DNA from: an uncultured Lachnospiraceae bacterium
GTDB taxonomy: Bacteria; Bacillota; Clostridia; Lachnospirales; Lachnospiraceae
Direction of reading: 5' to 3'
NCBI GenBank assembly: GCA_910588875.1
Contig: CAJURT010000006.1
Location: forward strand, 1-64,000
DNA length: 64,000 nucleotides
The translations under genes and the position numbers were made by a program. Positions within the stretch are counted from its first letter, which is position 1. Each line of letters opens with the position of its first letter. Shown here piece by piece: positions 16,843 through 25,934 of this stretch. The notes beneath the pieces are model-generated. The model was not told the origin of the DNA. It was given only the letters and a program-made list of their open reading frames with translations, and did no database searches.

Positions 16843-16904
16843 CTTCCGCTCCGTTTCCGGGCACCAGGTTTCCCCATGCCCCGTTCTCCACTCGTCTGCT
16901 TCCT

Positions 16905-17726
16905 TTACTTGCCATTCTCCCAATGGCAGTCCTCATTCCGTTCCCCGGCAGCCTCCTGCCCTCCCCACGGATACAATAAGGTGTCCATAAAGAATGGGAT
17001 CTGCAGTTCCCAGCTGGCTTCGCAGTGCTGCCCTCCTGGCACAATCCGGCTCTCTACCAGCACCTGCCGGTCAATGAGCAGCGAAGTGACCCTGGCATAC
17101 TGGTGCCTCATATTGGTATGGTTTCCGAATTCCTCCGAACCGTAATCCATATAAACCACGGTCTTCGGATCCAGCTTCGCCGCCCCGATCATCTGCTCGA
17201 TTTTGCGCCGCGCCAGCCAGACAGACGGCGAAAGCGCCGCTGCCCGCGAAAATACGTGGTTGTATTCCAGCACTGCATACAGGCTCATCAGCCCTCCCAT
17301 GGAACTCCCGGCAATGAACGTGTGCTCCCGGTCCGGCAATGTCCGGAACTCCCGGTCAATTTCCGCCTTAAAGGTATTCACCATCCACTCCATGGTAGCC
17401 TTTCCCTGCCCCCGGATCTCCCCGAACCCACGCTCCCGGAAATCAAACGGGGAATACTCCCTCAAGCGCCCATGGTCCGGGCTGTGGTTGCACTCCACGG
17501 CGGCAATCACCATCTGGGTTTTCGTCGCATCCATGTACTCCTTCATGCCCCAGCATTTGCCGTAGGTGGCGTCCTCATCGAAAAACACATTGTGCCCGTC
17601 AAACATATAGAGCACCGGATACCGCTTCTTCGGCCGCTCAAAATACGATTCCGGCAAATAGACATAGGCCAGCCTCTCTTCGTCCCCTGTCAGTTCCGGA
17701 ATCGTGATATTCCATTTGTCAACCAT
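16905..17726 (-). CDS. Alpha/beta-hydrolase-fold esterase, second paralogue
   Basis: Serine esterase of 273 residues, related to enterochelin esterase/YbbA-like proteins. Motifs: RYPVLYMFDGHNVFFDE near residues 35-51, the nucleophile elbow IAGSSMGGLMSLY with Ser142, an aspartate in VYMDYGSEEF, and the histidine in GGQHCEASWELQIPFF. No export signal, so it acts on an intracellular ester. It is the first gene of the operon leading through the next esterase, ATP-grasp, cyclophilin and GNAT genes. The C-terminal 15 residues are polar and poorly conserved-looking. Natural substrate unknown; a peptide, siderophore or glycan acyl ester is possible. Confidence 0.82.
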   Translation of the reverse strand: MVDKWNITIPELTGDEERLAYVYLPESYFERPKKRYPVLYMFDGHNVFFDEDATYGKCWGMKEYMDATKTQMVIAAVECNHSPDHGRLREYSPFDFRERGFGEIRGQGKATMEWMVNTFKAEIDREFRTLPDREHTFIAGSSMGGLMSLYAVLEYNHVFSRAAALSPSVWLARRKIEQMIGAAKLDPKTVVYMDYGSEEFGNHTNMRHQYARVTSLLIDRQVLVESRIVPGGQHCEASWELQIPFFMDTLLYPWGGQEAAGERNEDCHWENGK

Positions 17727-17894
17727 ACAAATCCTTCCCTTTACTTTTTCACATTAATATATCATAGTATCGGGCAAAATTCAAGTTGCAGTTATGCCAG
17801 GCAGCATACCATTTGATTTTCCCCCTGTTCTATGGTACGATAGCAAAAGGCTATGCCTATATCAAAATGCCGCGGCCAGAGAGGGGGAGCCCAC

Positions 17895-18917
17895 ATGGAA
17901 GATCATTGTTTCCGTAATAAAATCACATGGTTTTCTTTCTTCTTCAGCCTGCTGGTGATCTGGGTCCATTCTTATAACGCGGAACTTTACCTAGGCAAAA
18001 CCCAGCAGATGGCCACTGTCTACCGCTATCAGCACTATCTGGGGGACGGGATCGGCCAGATCGCGGTGCCCGGCTTTTTCATGATCTCCGGATACCTGTT
18101 TTACCGTGATTTTTCCTGGGCATGCCTCGGGGATAAGTGGCAGCGGCGTATCCGCAGTGTACTGGTTCCTTATATCCTGTGGAATTTCCTCTATTATCTC
18201 GGCTATGTAACCGGCAGCCGCCTGCCCTGGCTGACCCATGTCGTGGGGAAGGGCGTAATCCCGTTCAACCTTTTTGCGGCTGTGGATGCCATCATGAATT
18301 ATACATATAATTACGTGTTTTGGTACTTGTTCCAGCTGATCCTGCTGATTTTGTTGGCTCCGGCCTTATATCCCCTGCTCAAACGCCATTGGGGCCGTGC
18401 CGCGCTGTTTCTCTTTCTCTGGTGGGCCGTCGCCGCCAAAAAAACGCTTCCCCTGGTCAATGCCGACGCGCTGCTCTACTATTCCGCCGCCGCCTCGCTG
18501 GCGCTTACCAGGAAGCAATGGGTAGAAGCCCCGGTAAAAGGCCACGCCGCCTTGGGGGGCGTCTTCCTTGCCGTGTCTGCCCTCCTCTACCAGGCCGGGC
18601 TGCGCACTGCCTTCCTCCCTTGTTTTGTGCTGTGCCGCCTGATGGCAGTGTCAGGCCTTTGGGTATTGGTCCCTGGCAGATGCCTGCCTAAAGCCAGGGA
18701 CTTTATGTGCCAAAACTTTTTTCTCTATGGCGTCCACTTCGCCTTTGTCCGCCTGATCAACAAGGCCGGCGCCCGGATCCTCCCCCCCGCCGCGGCTGTC
18801 CCGATGGTTTTGTATTTGCTGATGCCGTTTCTGGTGCTGGGGATCGCCGCTGTGCTGAGCCGGATCCTGCGGCGGCATATGCCGATACTCTGGAGCCTGC
18901 TAAACGGAGGGCGCTGA
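17895..18917 (+). CDS. Membrane acyltransferase, acyltransferase-3-like
   Basis: Polytopic membrane protein of 340 residues with about ten helices. The N-terminal RNKITWFSFFFSLLVIWVHSYN places a histidine in the first helix as in acyltransferase-3 proteins, and AVPGFFMISGYLFYRDF is the second hallmark. These enzymes O-acetylate or acylate extracytoplasmic glycans. The start at 17895 is preceded by GAGGGGGAG; the longer frame from 17853 has no ribosome site. It follows a divergent promoter region with the esterase operon and precedes the permease gene by 94 bases. The C-terminal half is unusually GC-rich compared with its neighbours. Confidence 0.75.
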   Translation: MEDHCFRNKITWFSFFFSLLVIWVHSYNAELYLGKTQQMATVYRYQHYLGDGIGQIAVPGFFMISGYLFYRDFSWACLGDKWQRRIRSVLVPYILWNFLYYLGYVTGSRLPWLTHVVGKGVIPFNLFAAVDAIMNYTYNYVFWYLFQLILLILLAPALYPLLKRHWGRAALFLFLWWAVAAKKTLPLVNADALLYYSAAASLALTRKQWVEAPVKGHAALGGVFLAVSALLYQAGLRTAFLPCFVLCRLMAVSGLWVLVPGRCLPKARDFMCQNFFLYGVHFAFVRLINKAGARILPPAAAVPMVLYLLMPFLVLGIAAVLSRILRRHMPILWSLLNGGR

Positions 18918-19011
18918 GCAAAAGGCGCCAAAAACGGACTGGCCGTCCGATTCCCTCCCCTTTGTTTCCCGCATATAGTTCTAATATACCTGAATTCAGA
19001 AAGGAACGGAT

Positions 19012-20397
19012 ATGCTGGAATTAACCACAACCCTGACTACGCTCCATATCGTCTATCTGATTGGCGTGATCGTGATACTGGCCGTCATGGTTTTACGGCG
19101 GGATACCCCCGTTGTCTGTATCCTCTTTTTATTTTTGCTGGGGCTGGCCGCCACGGGAACCTTGGCCGGGGGGATCCAGGCGGTATTCAACGCCACCCTC
19201 TATGCGGCAAAAGAATTTATGGAGATCATTGCAACCATCGCCTTGATCACCGCCCTCTCCAAGTGCCTTTCCGACCTTGGGAGCGATTATCTGATGATGA
19301 AGCCCCTGGCAGGGGTCATGTGCAATCCGTCTGCCACCTGGTGGATCCTGGGCTTTACCATGCTCTTTTTCTCACTTTTTCTCTGGCCTTCCCCATCCGT
19401 GGCGCTGGTAGGCGCCATCATGCTGCCCCTGGTCATCCAAAAAGGCTTAAATCCCCTGGCTGCTGCCATGGCAATGAACCTGTTCGGCCACGGGATCGCC
19501 CTCAGCTATGATTTTATCATTCAGGGTGCCCCTGCCATCTCGGCATCCGCCGCAGGCATCGACACCACCAAAATCCTCACTGCCGGCTCCCCCTTATTCA
19601 TCACTATGGGAACCGTAACCGTGCTCTGCGCCTTCTTCCTCAACCGCAAATCCATGGACCATACGCCGGTCTCCTTACAAGGAGCCTCCCGTCAGCCCGC
19701 AGCGCCGAGCCAGGCGCCGGTAAAAGGCAGGGCATCTCTTTTTATTGCCGTTTTTACCCCTCTGGCTTTCCTGGGTGACATTTTCCTGATGTTTGCCTTC
19801 GGCCTTAAGGGCGGCGACGCTACCAGCCTGGTCTCTGGCACGGCCACCCTCTTAATGGTTCTTGGCACCGCACTTGGCTTTGGGAGCAAGACCCCGGAGA
19901 AGGTGACGGATTACCTCACACATGGCTTTCTGTTCGCGATCCGGATCTTCGCGCCTGTTATTTTGATCGGCGCCTTCTTTTTCCTTGGCGGCGAGGGAAT
20001 TTCCACGATCCTTGGGGAACAATACCAGAACGGGATCATGAACGACTGGGCTGTCTGGCTTGCCGGGAAAACGCCGCTCAACCGGTATATGGCCGCCCTG
20101 CTGCAGATGGCCATCGGGGCGCTGACCGGTTTGGACGGCTCCGGTTTTTCCGGGCTCCCTCTTACCGGTGCGCTGTCTAGGACCTTCTCCCTGGTGACCG
20201 GCGGCTCCGTGCCTGTCCTTGCTGCCCTCGGCCAGATCACTGCTATCTTCGTGGGAGGCGGCACCATTGTCCCGTGGGGCATTATCCCGGTTGCTGCTAT
20301 CTGCGATGTCAGCCCTACCGAACTGGCACGCAGAAACCTGCTTCCTGTATCCATCGGCTTTGCCTGTACCTTTGCCGTGGCATGCCTGCTGCTCTAA
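19012..20397 (+). CDS. Polytopic permease of the ion-transporter superfamily (DcuC/GntP-like)
   Basis: Secondary transporter of 461 residues with about twelve helices in two halves. Glycine- and proline-rich re-entrant segments (WPSPSVALVGAIMLPLV; IGALTGLDGSGFSGLPLTGAL; IFVGGGTIVPWGIIPVAA) resemble the hairpin loops of ArsB/NhaD, DcuC and GntP-type carriers. Organic anion or amino-acid-like substrates are usual for this superfamily; I cannot choose between them. It is followed after 24 bases by asnB, so an amino acid or dicarboxylate connected with asparagine synthesis is a reasonable guess. AAAGGAACGG lies before the ATG. Confidence 0.7.
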   Translation: MLELTTTLTTLHIVYLIGVIVILAVMVLRRDTPVVCILFLFLLGLAATGTLAGGIQAVFNATLYAAKEFMEIIATIALITALSKCLSDLGSDYLMMKPLAGVMCNPSATWWILGFTMLFFSLFLWPSPSVALVGAIMLPLVIQKGLNPLAAAMAMNLFGHGIALSYDFIIQGAPAISASAAGIDTTKILTAGSPLFITMGTVTVLCAFFLNRKSMDHTPVSLQGASRQPAAPSQAPVKGRASLFIAVFTPLAFLGDIFLMFAFGLKGGDATSLVSGTATLLMVLGTALGFGSKTPEKVTDYLTHGFLFAIRIFAPVILIGAFFFLGGEGISTILGEQYQNGIMNDWAVWLAGKTPLNRYMAALLQMAIGALTGLDGSGFSGLPLTGALSRTFSLVTGGSVPVLAALGQITAIFVGGGTIVPWGIIPVAAICDVSPTELARRNLLPVSIGFACTFAVACLLL

Positions 20398-20421
20398 AAA
20401 GAAAAGAAAGAAGGAGACCTT

Positions 20422-22281
20422 ATGTGCGGTATCAGCGGATTCTGCGATTTTCATCAGGACTTTACCTGCCATCCCGGGAAATTTTCCGGGATCCTTACAC
20501 GGATGCACCGGCTGCAGTCCCACCGCGGGCCTGACGACCATGGCATCTACCTGGCCGGCCATGCCGGGCTTTCCCATGCACGCCTTTCCGTCATTGACCC
20601 GGATGGCGGCCATCAGCCCATGCTCAAAAAATCCGGCGGCTATACCTATGCCATCGTGTACAACGGAGAGTTGTACAACACAAAAGAACTCCGGCAGGAA
20701 CTGTCCCTGCTCGGGAATACCTTCGCGACAACGAGCGACACGGAAGTCATCCTCACGGCCTACTTAGAATACGGCGCAGGCTTTGCCAGCCGCTTAAACG
20801 GCATCTTTGCTTTTGCCATCTGGGATCCGGCCGCCTGCCGCCTGCTTTTATGCCGGGACCGCTGCGGTGTGAAACCGCTTTTTTACTCCCTCCAGGACGG
20901 CACGCTTTTATTCGCCTCCGAAATCAAAGCCCTTTTTGCCTGGCCAGGCATGAAAGCCCGCCTGGACCGCCAGGGCTTAAATGAAATCTTTGGCATGGGC
21001 CCGGCCCGCACCGGGGGATGCGGCGTATTCCAGGGGATCTGCGAGATACTGCCCGGAAACTTCGCCCTCTACGAAAACAGCGGCTTTTCCCAGCACGGCT
21101 ACTGGAAGCTGGAAAGCCGCCCCCATGAGGACAGCTATCCGACCACCGTAGAAAAGACCACCGCCCTGGTACTGGATTCCATCAGGAGGCAAATGGTCTC
21201 TGATGTCCCTATCTGTACTTTTTTATCCGGCGGCATTGACTCCAGCCTGGTCTCCGCCGTATGTGCCAGCGAACTGCGCAAAAAAGGGGAAAGGCTATGC
21301 ACCTTTTCCTTTGACTTCACCGGCAACCAAGAAAATTTCAAGGCCAATTCCTTCCAGCCCTCCCAGGACCGCCCCTATGTGGAGCAAATGGCCGCTTTCC
21401 TGGGCAGTGAGCACCACTATCTTGAATGCACGACATCCTGCCAGGCCGATTACCTCAAACAATCGGTAGACGCCCATGACCTTCCCGCCATGGCTGACGT
21501 AGATTCCTCCCTGCTTTACTTCTGCTCCCAGGTAAGCCTCAGCCATAAAGTCACACTGACCGGGGAATGCGCCGATGAAATCTTCGGCGGCTATCCCTGG
21601 TTCCACAAGGAAGAATGCTTCCTCGCCCGCACATTCCCCTGGACGATGGACTTAAAAGCCCGCCAAGCCCTCCTAAACGACGATTTCCTGGACTATCTGA
21701 ATATGGAAGAATACGTAGCCGCCCGGTATGAAGAGTCCGTAAACGAAACTCCCCGCCTCCCCTCCGACACCCCCAAGGAAAGGCGGCGGCGCGAGATCTC
21801 CTGGCTGAACCTGAAATGGTTTATGCAGACCCTGCTCAATAGGATGGACCGCACCAGCATGTACTCCGGCCTGGAAGCCCGCGTCCCCTTCGCCGACCAC
21901 CGGATCCTCGAATATGTATGGAATGTCCCGTGGGACATGAAAGCACGAAACGGCGTAGCCAAGGCATTATTGCGCGAGTGCGGCCGCGATTACCTGCCCA
22001 ACGAAATCCGCCACCGCCGCAAATCCCCCTACCCCAAAACCTACGACAAAGGCTACGAAGCCCTGCTGGCCGGGCGCGTCCGCGAGGAGATCCTCCATGA
22101 TCCCTCCTCCCCCGTCCTGCCCTTCCTTGACCGCCAAAAAACCGAACGCTTTTTAAATTCCCCTTCCGACTACGGAAAACCCTGGTACGGCCAGCTGATG
22201 GCGGCTCCCCAGATGATGGCCTACCTCCTGCAAATCAATTACTGGCTCCAAAAATACCAAATCAAAATTTCCCTAAAATAA
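20422..22281 (+). CDS. asnB: Asparagine synthase (glutamine-hydrolysing)
   Basis: Two-domain enzyme of 619 residues making asparagine from aspartate, ATP and glutamine. The N-terminal class II amidotransferase domain starts with the catalytic Cys2 (MCGISGF) exposed after Met removal, and has SHRGPDDHG and NGELYN motifs. The synthetase domain has the PP-loop SGGIDSS at residues 269-275 and GECADEIFGGYPWF. It ends with the helical segment YLLQINYWLQKYQ common in AsnB. Co-transcribed with the permease upstream (24 bases, AAGGAG). A perfect 19-base hairpin follows the gene. Confidence 0.95.
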   Translation: MCGISGFCDFHQDFTCHPGKFSGILTRMHRLQSHRGPDDHGIYLAGHAGLSHARLSVIDPDGGHQPMLKKSGGYTYAIVYNGELYNTKELRQELSLLGNTFATTSDTEVILTAYLEYGAGFASRLNGIFAFAIWDPAACRLLLCRDRCGVKPLFYSLQDGTLLFASEIKALFAWPGMKARLDRQGLNEIFGMGPARTGGCGVFQGICEILPGNFALYENSGFSQHGYWKLESRPHEDSYPTTVEKTTALVLDSIRRQMVSDVPICTFLSGGIDSSLVSAVCASELRKKGERLCTFSFDFTGNQENFKANSFQPSQDRPYVEQMAAFLGSEHHYLECTTSCQADYLKQSVDAHDLPAMADVDSSLLYFCSQVSLSHKVTLTGECADEIFGGYPWFHKEECFLARTFPWTMDLKARQALLNDDFLDYLNMEEYVAARYEESVNETPRLPSDTPKERRRREISWLNLKWFMQTLLNRMDRTSMYSGLEARVPFADHRILEYVWNVPWDMKARNGVAKALLRECGRDYLPNEIRHRRKSPYPKTYDKGYEALLAGRVREEILHDPSSPVLPFLDRQKTERFLNSPSDYGKPWYGQLMAAPQMMAYLLQINYWLQKYQIKISLK

Positions 22282-22297
22282 CGGATTCCAGAAATCT

Positions 22298-22345
22298 TAA
22301 AGCTTCCGGGTTTTGTTAAAGACAAGACAAAACCCGGAAGCTTTA
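22298..22345. terminator. Bidirectional terminator between asnB and tyrS
   Basis: A perfect 19-base inverted repeat (22298-22316 against 22327-22345, TAAAGCTTCCGGG... arms) with a 10-base loop lies between the convergent asnB and tyrS genes and can serve both strands. U-tracts are short, but the stem is very stable. Confidence 0.75.
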
Positions 22346-22365
22346 TGGCTCCTTAAATCCCGAAA

Positions 22366-23592
22366 CTACTCCGCCGTCACCTTCCTAAAATTCTTCTTCC
22401 CACGCTTCACCATCATCCCGTCCCCGGCAAAATCCTCTTTCCCATAGGACGCCTTGATGTCCTTTACCTGGCTTCCGTTGACTAAAACCCCGCCCTGCTC
22501 CACATTCCTCCTGGCCTCTGACCGGGACACAGCCAGGCCGGACTTCTGGAGAATTGCTAAGATATCGATCCTGCCCTCCACAAAATCCTCCTCCTTTAAG
22601 CAATGGGAGGGTATGTTTTCCAGGTTGCCCTGCCCGCCAAACAATGCCTTGGCCGCTGCCTGGGCTTTCTTGGCCTCTTCCTCCCCATGGACCAGCTTGG
22701 TCAGTTCCCAGGCAAGGATCTCCTTTGCCGTGTTCAGCTGGCTTCCCTCCCAGCAGTCCATCTCATCGATCTGCTCGATCGGCAGGAATGTCAGCATCCG
22801 CAGGCATTTCAGCACGTCCGCATCCGCCACGTTCCTCCAGTACTGGTAAAACTCATAGGGCGAGGTCTTGTCCGGATCCAGCCACACCGCCCCGGACTGG
22901 GTCTTGCCCATCTTCTTGCCCTCGGAGTTTAAGAGCAGCGTGATCGTCATGGCATGGGCATCTTTGCCCAGCTTCCGGCGGATCAATTCCGTGCCGCCTA
23001 GCATATTGCTCCACTGGTCGTCACCGCCGAACTGCATATTGCAGCCATACTCCTGGAACAGCATATAGAAATCATAGCTCTGCATAATCATGTAGTTAAA
23101 CTCCAAAAAGCTTAACCCCTTCTCCATCCGCTGCTTGTAGCACTCGGCACGGAGCATGTTGTTGACCGAAAAGCATGCCCCCACCTCCCGCAGCAGTTCC
23201 ACATAGTTGAGTTTCAGCAGCCAGTCCGCATTGTTCACCATCAGCGCCTTGCCCTCGGAAAAATCGATGAAACGGCTCATCTGCTTTTTAAAACACTCAC
23301 AGTTGTGTTCAATTATCTCCGTGGTCATCATCTGGCGCATATCGGAACGCCCGGAGGGATCCCCCACCATGCCGGTTCCCCCGCCGATCAGGGCAATCGG
23401 CTTATTCCCCGCCATCTGCAGCCGCTTCATCAAACACAGCGCCATAAAATGCCCCACATGCAGGCTGTCTGCCGTCGGGTCAAAACCGATGTAAAAGGTA
23501 GCCTTCCCGGCATTTACCATGTTCTTGATTTCCTCTTCATTGGTCACCTGGGCAATCAGCCCCCGTGCCGTTAGTTCTTCGTAGCAATTCAT
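22366..23592 (-). CDS. tyrS: Tyrosyl-tRNA synthetase
   Basis: Class I aminoacyl-tRNA synthetase charging tRNA-Tyr, 408 residues, the normal bacterial size. The HIGH motif is HVGH at residues 45-48, GDPSGRSDMR follows, the tyrosine pocket is in QSYDFYMLFQEYGCNMQFGGDDQW, and the KMSKS loop is the variant KKMGKT at 226-231. A C-terminal S4 RNA-binding domain is present (GLAVSRSEARRNVEQGGVLVNG). The start at 23592 has AAGGAG nine bases upstream; an ATG at 23616 lacks one. Expression is controlled by the T-box leader just upstream. Confidence 0.97.
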   Translation of the reverse strand: MNCYEELTARGLIAQVTNEEEIKNMVNAGKATFYIGFDPTADSLHVGHFMALCLMKRLQMAGNKPIALIGGGTGMVGDPSGRSDMRQMMTTEIIEHNCECFKKQMSRFIDFSEGKALMVNNADWLLKLNYVELLREVGACFSVNNMLRAECYKQRMEKGLSFLEFNYMIMQSYDFYMLFQEYGCNMQFGGDDQWSNMLGGTELIRRKLGKDAHAMTITLLLNSEGKKMGKTQSGAVWLDPDKTSPYEFYQYWRNVADADVLKCLRMLTFLPIEQIDEMDCWEGSQLNTAKEILAWELTKLVHGEEEAKKAQAAAKALFGGQGNLENIPSHCLKEEDFVEGRIDILAILQKSGLAVSRSEARRNVEQGGVLVNGSQVKDIKASYGKEDFAGDGMMVKRGKKNFRKVTAE

Positions 23593-23684
23593 GATCTTTC
23601 TCTCCTTATTTTGCATTTGTTTTTTAGTTCCTTAATTTGGTTTTTGTTCCTGCCGCGGACAGACATTTCCCAAGCGTCCCAACC

Positions 23685-24050
23685 AAAAACCCCGCCCTTT
23701 TGTATCTCTACAAAAGGACGGGGCCATATTCCCGTGTTACCACCTTTCTTCATAGACGGCTCACACCGCCTACCTTAGCAGGCACCCCCGCCGACAGTTC
23801 TTGCCTGCAGCGGCCTTTATAGGCCGGATGCCTGCAAAACACTGCACCTGGATGCCCTGGCACGGTAACGGGTGCCGGCAGCCGTCACAGCCTACTGAAA
23901 ATCTGCCCTTTGCAAGGCTTCTTTATGTTCGGTGTGAAGCTCAAAGACGTATTCACATCCCTCCATGCACGCGCCTCTCATCTGCCGGCTGCTTTCTGTG
24001 TGGTGGTTTGGGGACGCTACTTGTTCTTATCGTCGCAGTTTTATTCTCTT
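23685..24050 (-). ncRNA. Tyrosine-specific T-box riboswitch
   Basis: Leader RNA of tyrS read on the minus strand. The T-box sequence AAGGTGGTAACACGG is at about 23732-23747. It is followed by a terminator, CCCCGTCC...GGACGGGG (about 23690-23722) and a T-run (23685-23689). In stem I, the K-turn-like AAGAACAAGTAGCG, the AG-bulge GAGAGG and the specifier context GTGAATACGTC are visible; the specifier codon is UAC (23951-23949), tyrosine, which agrees with the downstream gene. Uncharged tRNA-Tyr would pair with the UAC and the T-box bulge to stop termination. Outer boundaries are approximate. Confidence 0.92.
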
Positions 24051-24062
24051 CCGATAGGGGTG

Positions 24063-24091
24063 ATTATATATGGGAATGGGGGATTTGTCAA
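24063..24091 (-). promoter_or_regulatory. Promoter of the T-box-tyrS transcript
   Basis: Minus-strand TTGACA (24086-24091), exactly 17 bases, TATAAT (24063-24068): a perfect sigma-A consensus directly after the TRAP operon and before the T-box. Confidence 0.9.
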
Positions 24092-24117
24092 GTGGGGTGC
24101 CCTTTCGGCTTTCCCCC

Positions 24118-25419
24118 TTACAAAAGTCCCATCATCCCCGGAATCCCCAACGAAAGCGCCGGAACATACGTCACTGCCAGCAAGAGCAGGAACAGAACCG
24201 CAAAATACGGAAGCAGCATTTTCGTCACATCCTCAATCCGGAGCTTGCTGATGCCGCAGCCCACGAACAGAACCGAGCCCACCGGCGGGGTGATGTTGCC
24301 TAAGCACATGTTAAAGATCAGCATCACGCCGAACTGGATATCAGACATGCCAAGGCTCTGCGCAATCGGCAGGAAAATAGGTGTAAAGATCAGGATCGCC
24401 GGCGTGATATCCATGAACATGCCCACCACCATCAGGATCACATTCATCAGCAGGAACACCACATACTTATTCGTGGAGATCGACATAATCCCTGCACTGA
24501 TGGCTGCCGGGATTCCCGAGTAAGCCATGACAAAAGACATCGCTGAGGAGGCCGAGATCAAAAACAGGATGATGCCGCTGGTGCAGGCACTGCTCACTAA
24601 AATCTTCATAAAAGATTTCACTGTCAGGCTCTTATAGCAAAGAGACAGAATCAGGCAGTACAGGACACAGATTCCTGCCCCCTCGGTCGCGGTAAAAATA
24701 CCGCCTACAATACCGCCGATGACAATCACGATCAGCAGCAGGCTCGGGAGCGCCTCTAAGGTCACCTTAACAAATTCCGAGGCTCCCGGGATTCCGGTTG
24801 TAGCATATTTATGCTTTTTTGCATAAAAGAAAGCTACAACCATGGAACCCAGGCCCATCAGGACGCCAGGAGCATACCCCGCCATAAACAGCGTGGAAAT
24901 CGACACGCCTCCCGCTACCGTTGAATATACGATAAATGCACTCGTCGGCGGAATCAGCAGGCCGGTCGGAGCCGAAGCGATATTGACTGCCGTCGCAAAA
25001 GCCGGATCATAGCCCTCATCCTTCTGAATCGGATAGATGCAGCCGCCCATGGCAGATGCAGCCGCCACCGAAGAGCCAGACAGGGCGCCGAACAGCATGT
25101 TGCCCACCACATTCGCCTGTGCCAGGGAGCCGGGGATCCAGCCCACAAAAAGCTTGGCAAAGTTTACCAGGCGCCTGGCGATGCCGCCATTGTTCATGAT
25201 ATTGCCGGCCAGGATAAACAGCGGGATTGCCAGCAGGGAAAAACTCTCCACCCCACTGTTCATTTTCTGCATGGTAATAAAAGTAATCTGATCCCAGGAA
25301 AGGGAAGAGACCGCCGTCACAATCGATGCGATCACAATGCTCACGGAAATCGGACAGCCCAGAAAAAGCAGAACCGCAAACACCGCAAACAGGATCAGGG
25401 TTGTCATTCCAATACTCAT
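24118..25419 (-). CDS. TRAP transporter large permease (DctM)
   Basis: Large membrane subunit of a tripartite ATP-independent periplasmic transporter, 433 residues, about twelve helices. Typical DctM stretches: AIPLFILAGNIMNNGGIARRLVNF, GALSGSSVAAASAMGGCIYP, IASAPTGLLIPPTSAFIVYS and the C-terminal LGNITPPVGSVLFVGC. It carries the substrate with Na+. The gene overlaps dctQ by ATGA and is the last of the operon GH31-dctP-dctQ-dctM. No terminator is visible before the tyrS promoter 27 bases downstream. Confidence 0.94.
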   Translation of the reverse strand: MSIGMTTLILFAVFAVLLFLGCPISVSIVIASIVTAVSSLSWDQITFITMQKMNSGVESFSLLAIPLFILAGNIMNNGGIARRLVNFAKLFVGWIPGSLAQANVVGNMLFGALSGSSVAAASAMGGCIYPIQKDEGYDPAFATAVNIASAPTGLLIPPTSAFIVYSTVAGGVSISTLFMAGYAPGVLMGLGSMVVAFFYAKKHKYATTGIPGASEFVKVTLEALPSLLLIVIVIGGIVGGIFTATEGAGICVLYCLILSLCYKSLTVKSFMKILVSSACTSGIILFLISASSAMSFVMAYSGIPAAISAGIMSISTNKYVVFLLMNVILMVVGMFMDITPAILIFTPIFLPIAQSLGMSDIQFGVMLIFNMCLGNITPPVGSVLFVGCGISKLRIEDVTKMLLPYFAVLFLLLLAVTYVPALSLGIPGMMGLL

Positions 25420-25919
25420 GATTCATTCCCTCCTTCTATCGTAATGCCTGTCACATCCTCATAGATATTGATGATCTGTGCCACAATAATAAACAGGCCG
25501 GAAACAGGCGCCATCGCATACACCAGACTTCTGGGAATCCCCAGCAGGGCAGAAAACACCTTCTGCGCACTCATAGCCAGCTTAAAGCCTCCGATGGTAA
25601 TCACAAAAATGGCAAAAACCAGAATCAGCACATCAATCACTGTCATCAGAACCCGGCGGCTTTCCGGCTTTAAGCTGTCACGAACCAGCACCAGGCACAT
25701 ATGCTCCCTGGTGATAAATGCATAGGCCGCCCCCACAAACCCCGTCCAGATCAGGAAATAACGCACCAGTTCCTCCGTAAAAGCAGCCGGGCTGTTGAGG
25801 ACATATCTGGTAAACACCTGGTACAATACCAGCAGTGTCATGACCGACAGCAGAATTGTCGCAATGGCAGCGAGAAGCTTCGTCATCACTTTTTTTACCA
25901 CAGTAAATAATTCTCTCAT
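25416..25919 (-). CDS. TRAP transporter small permease (DctQ)
   Basis: Small membrane subunit of 167 residues with four helices. The family segments FTRYVLNSPAAFTEELVRYFLIWTGFVGAAYAF and REHMCLVLVRDSL are clear. It forms a complex with DctM. The stop overlaps the DctM start by four bases and the start lies 15 bases after the DctP stop, so the three subunits are made from one message. Confidence 0.92.
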   Translation of the reverse strand: MRELFTVVKKVMTKLLAAIATILLSVMTLLVLYQVFTRYVLNSPAAFTEELVRYFLIWTGFVGAAYAFITREHMCLVLVRDSLKPESRRVLMTVIDVLILVFAIFVITIGGFKLAMSAQKVFSALLGIPRSLVYAMAPVSGLFIIVAQIINIYEDVTGITIEGGNES

Positions 25920-25934
25920 TTAGAAACCTCCCCC

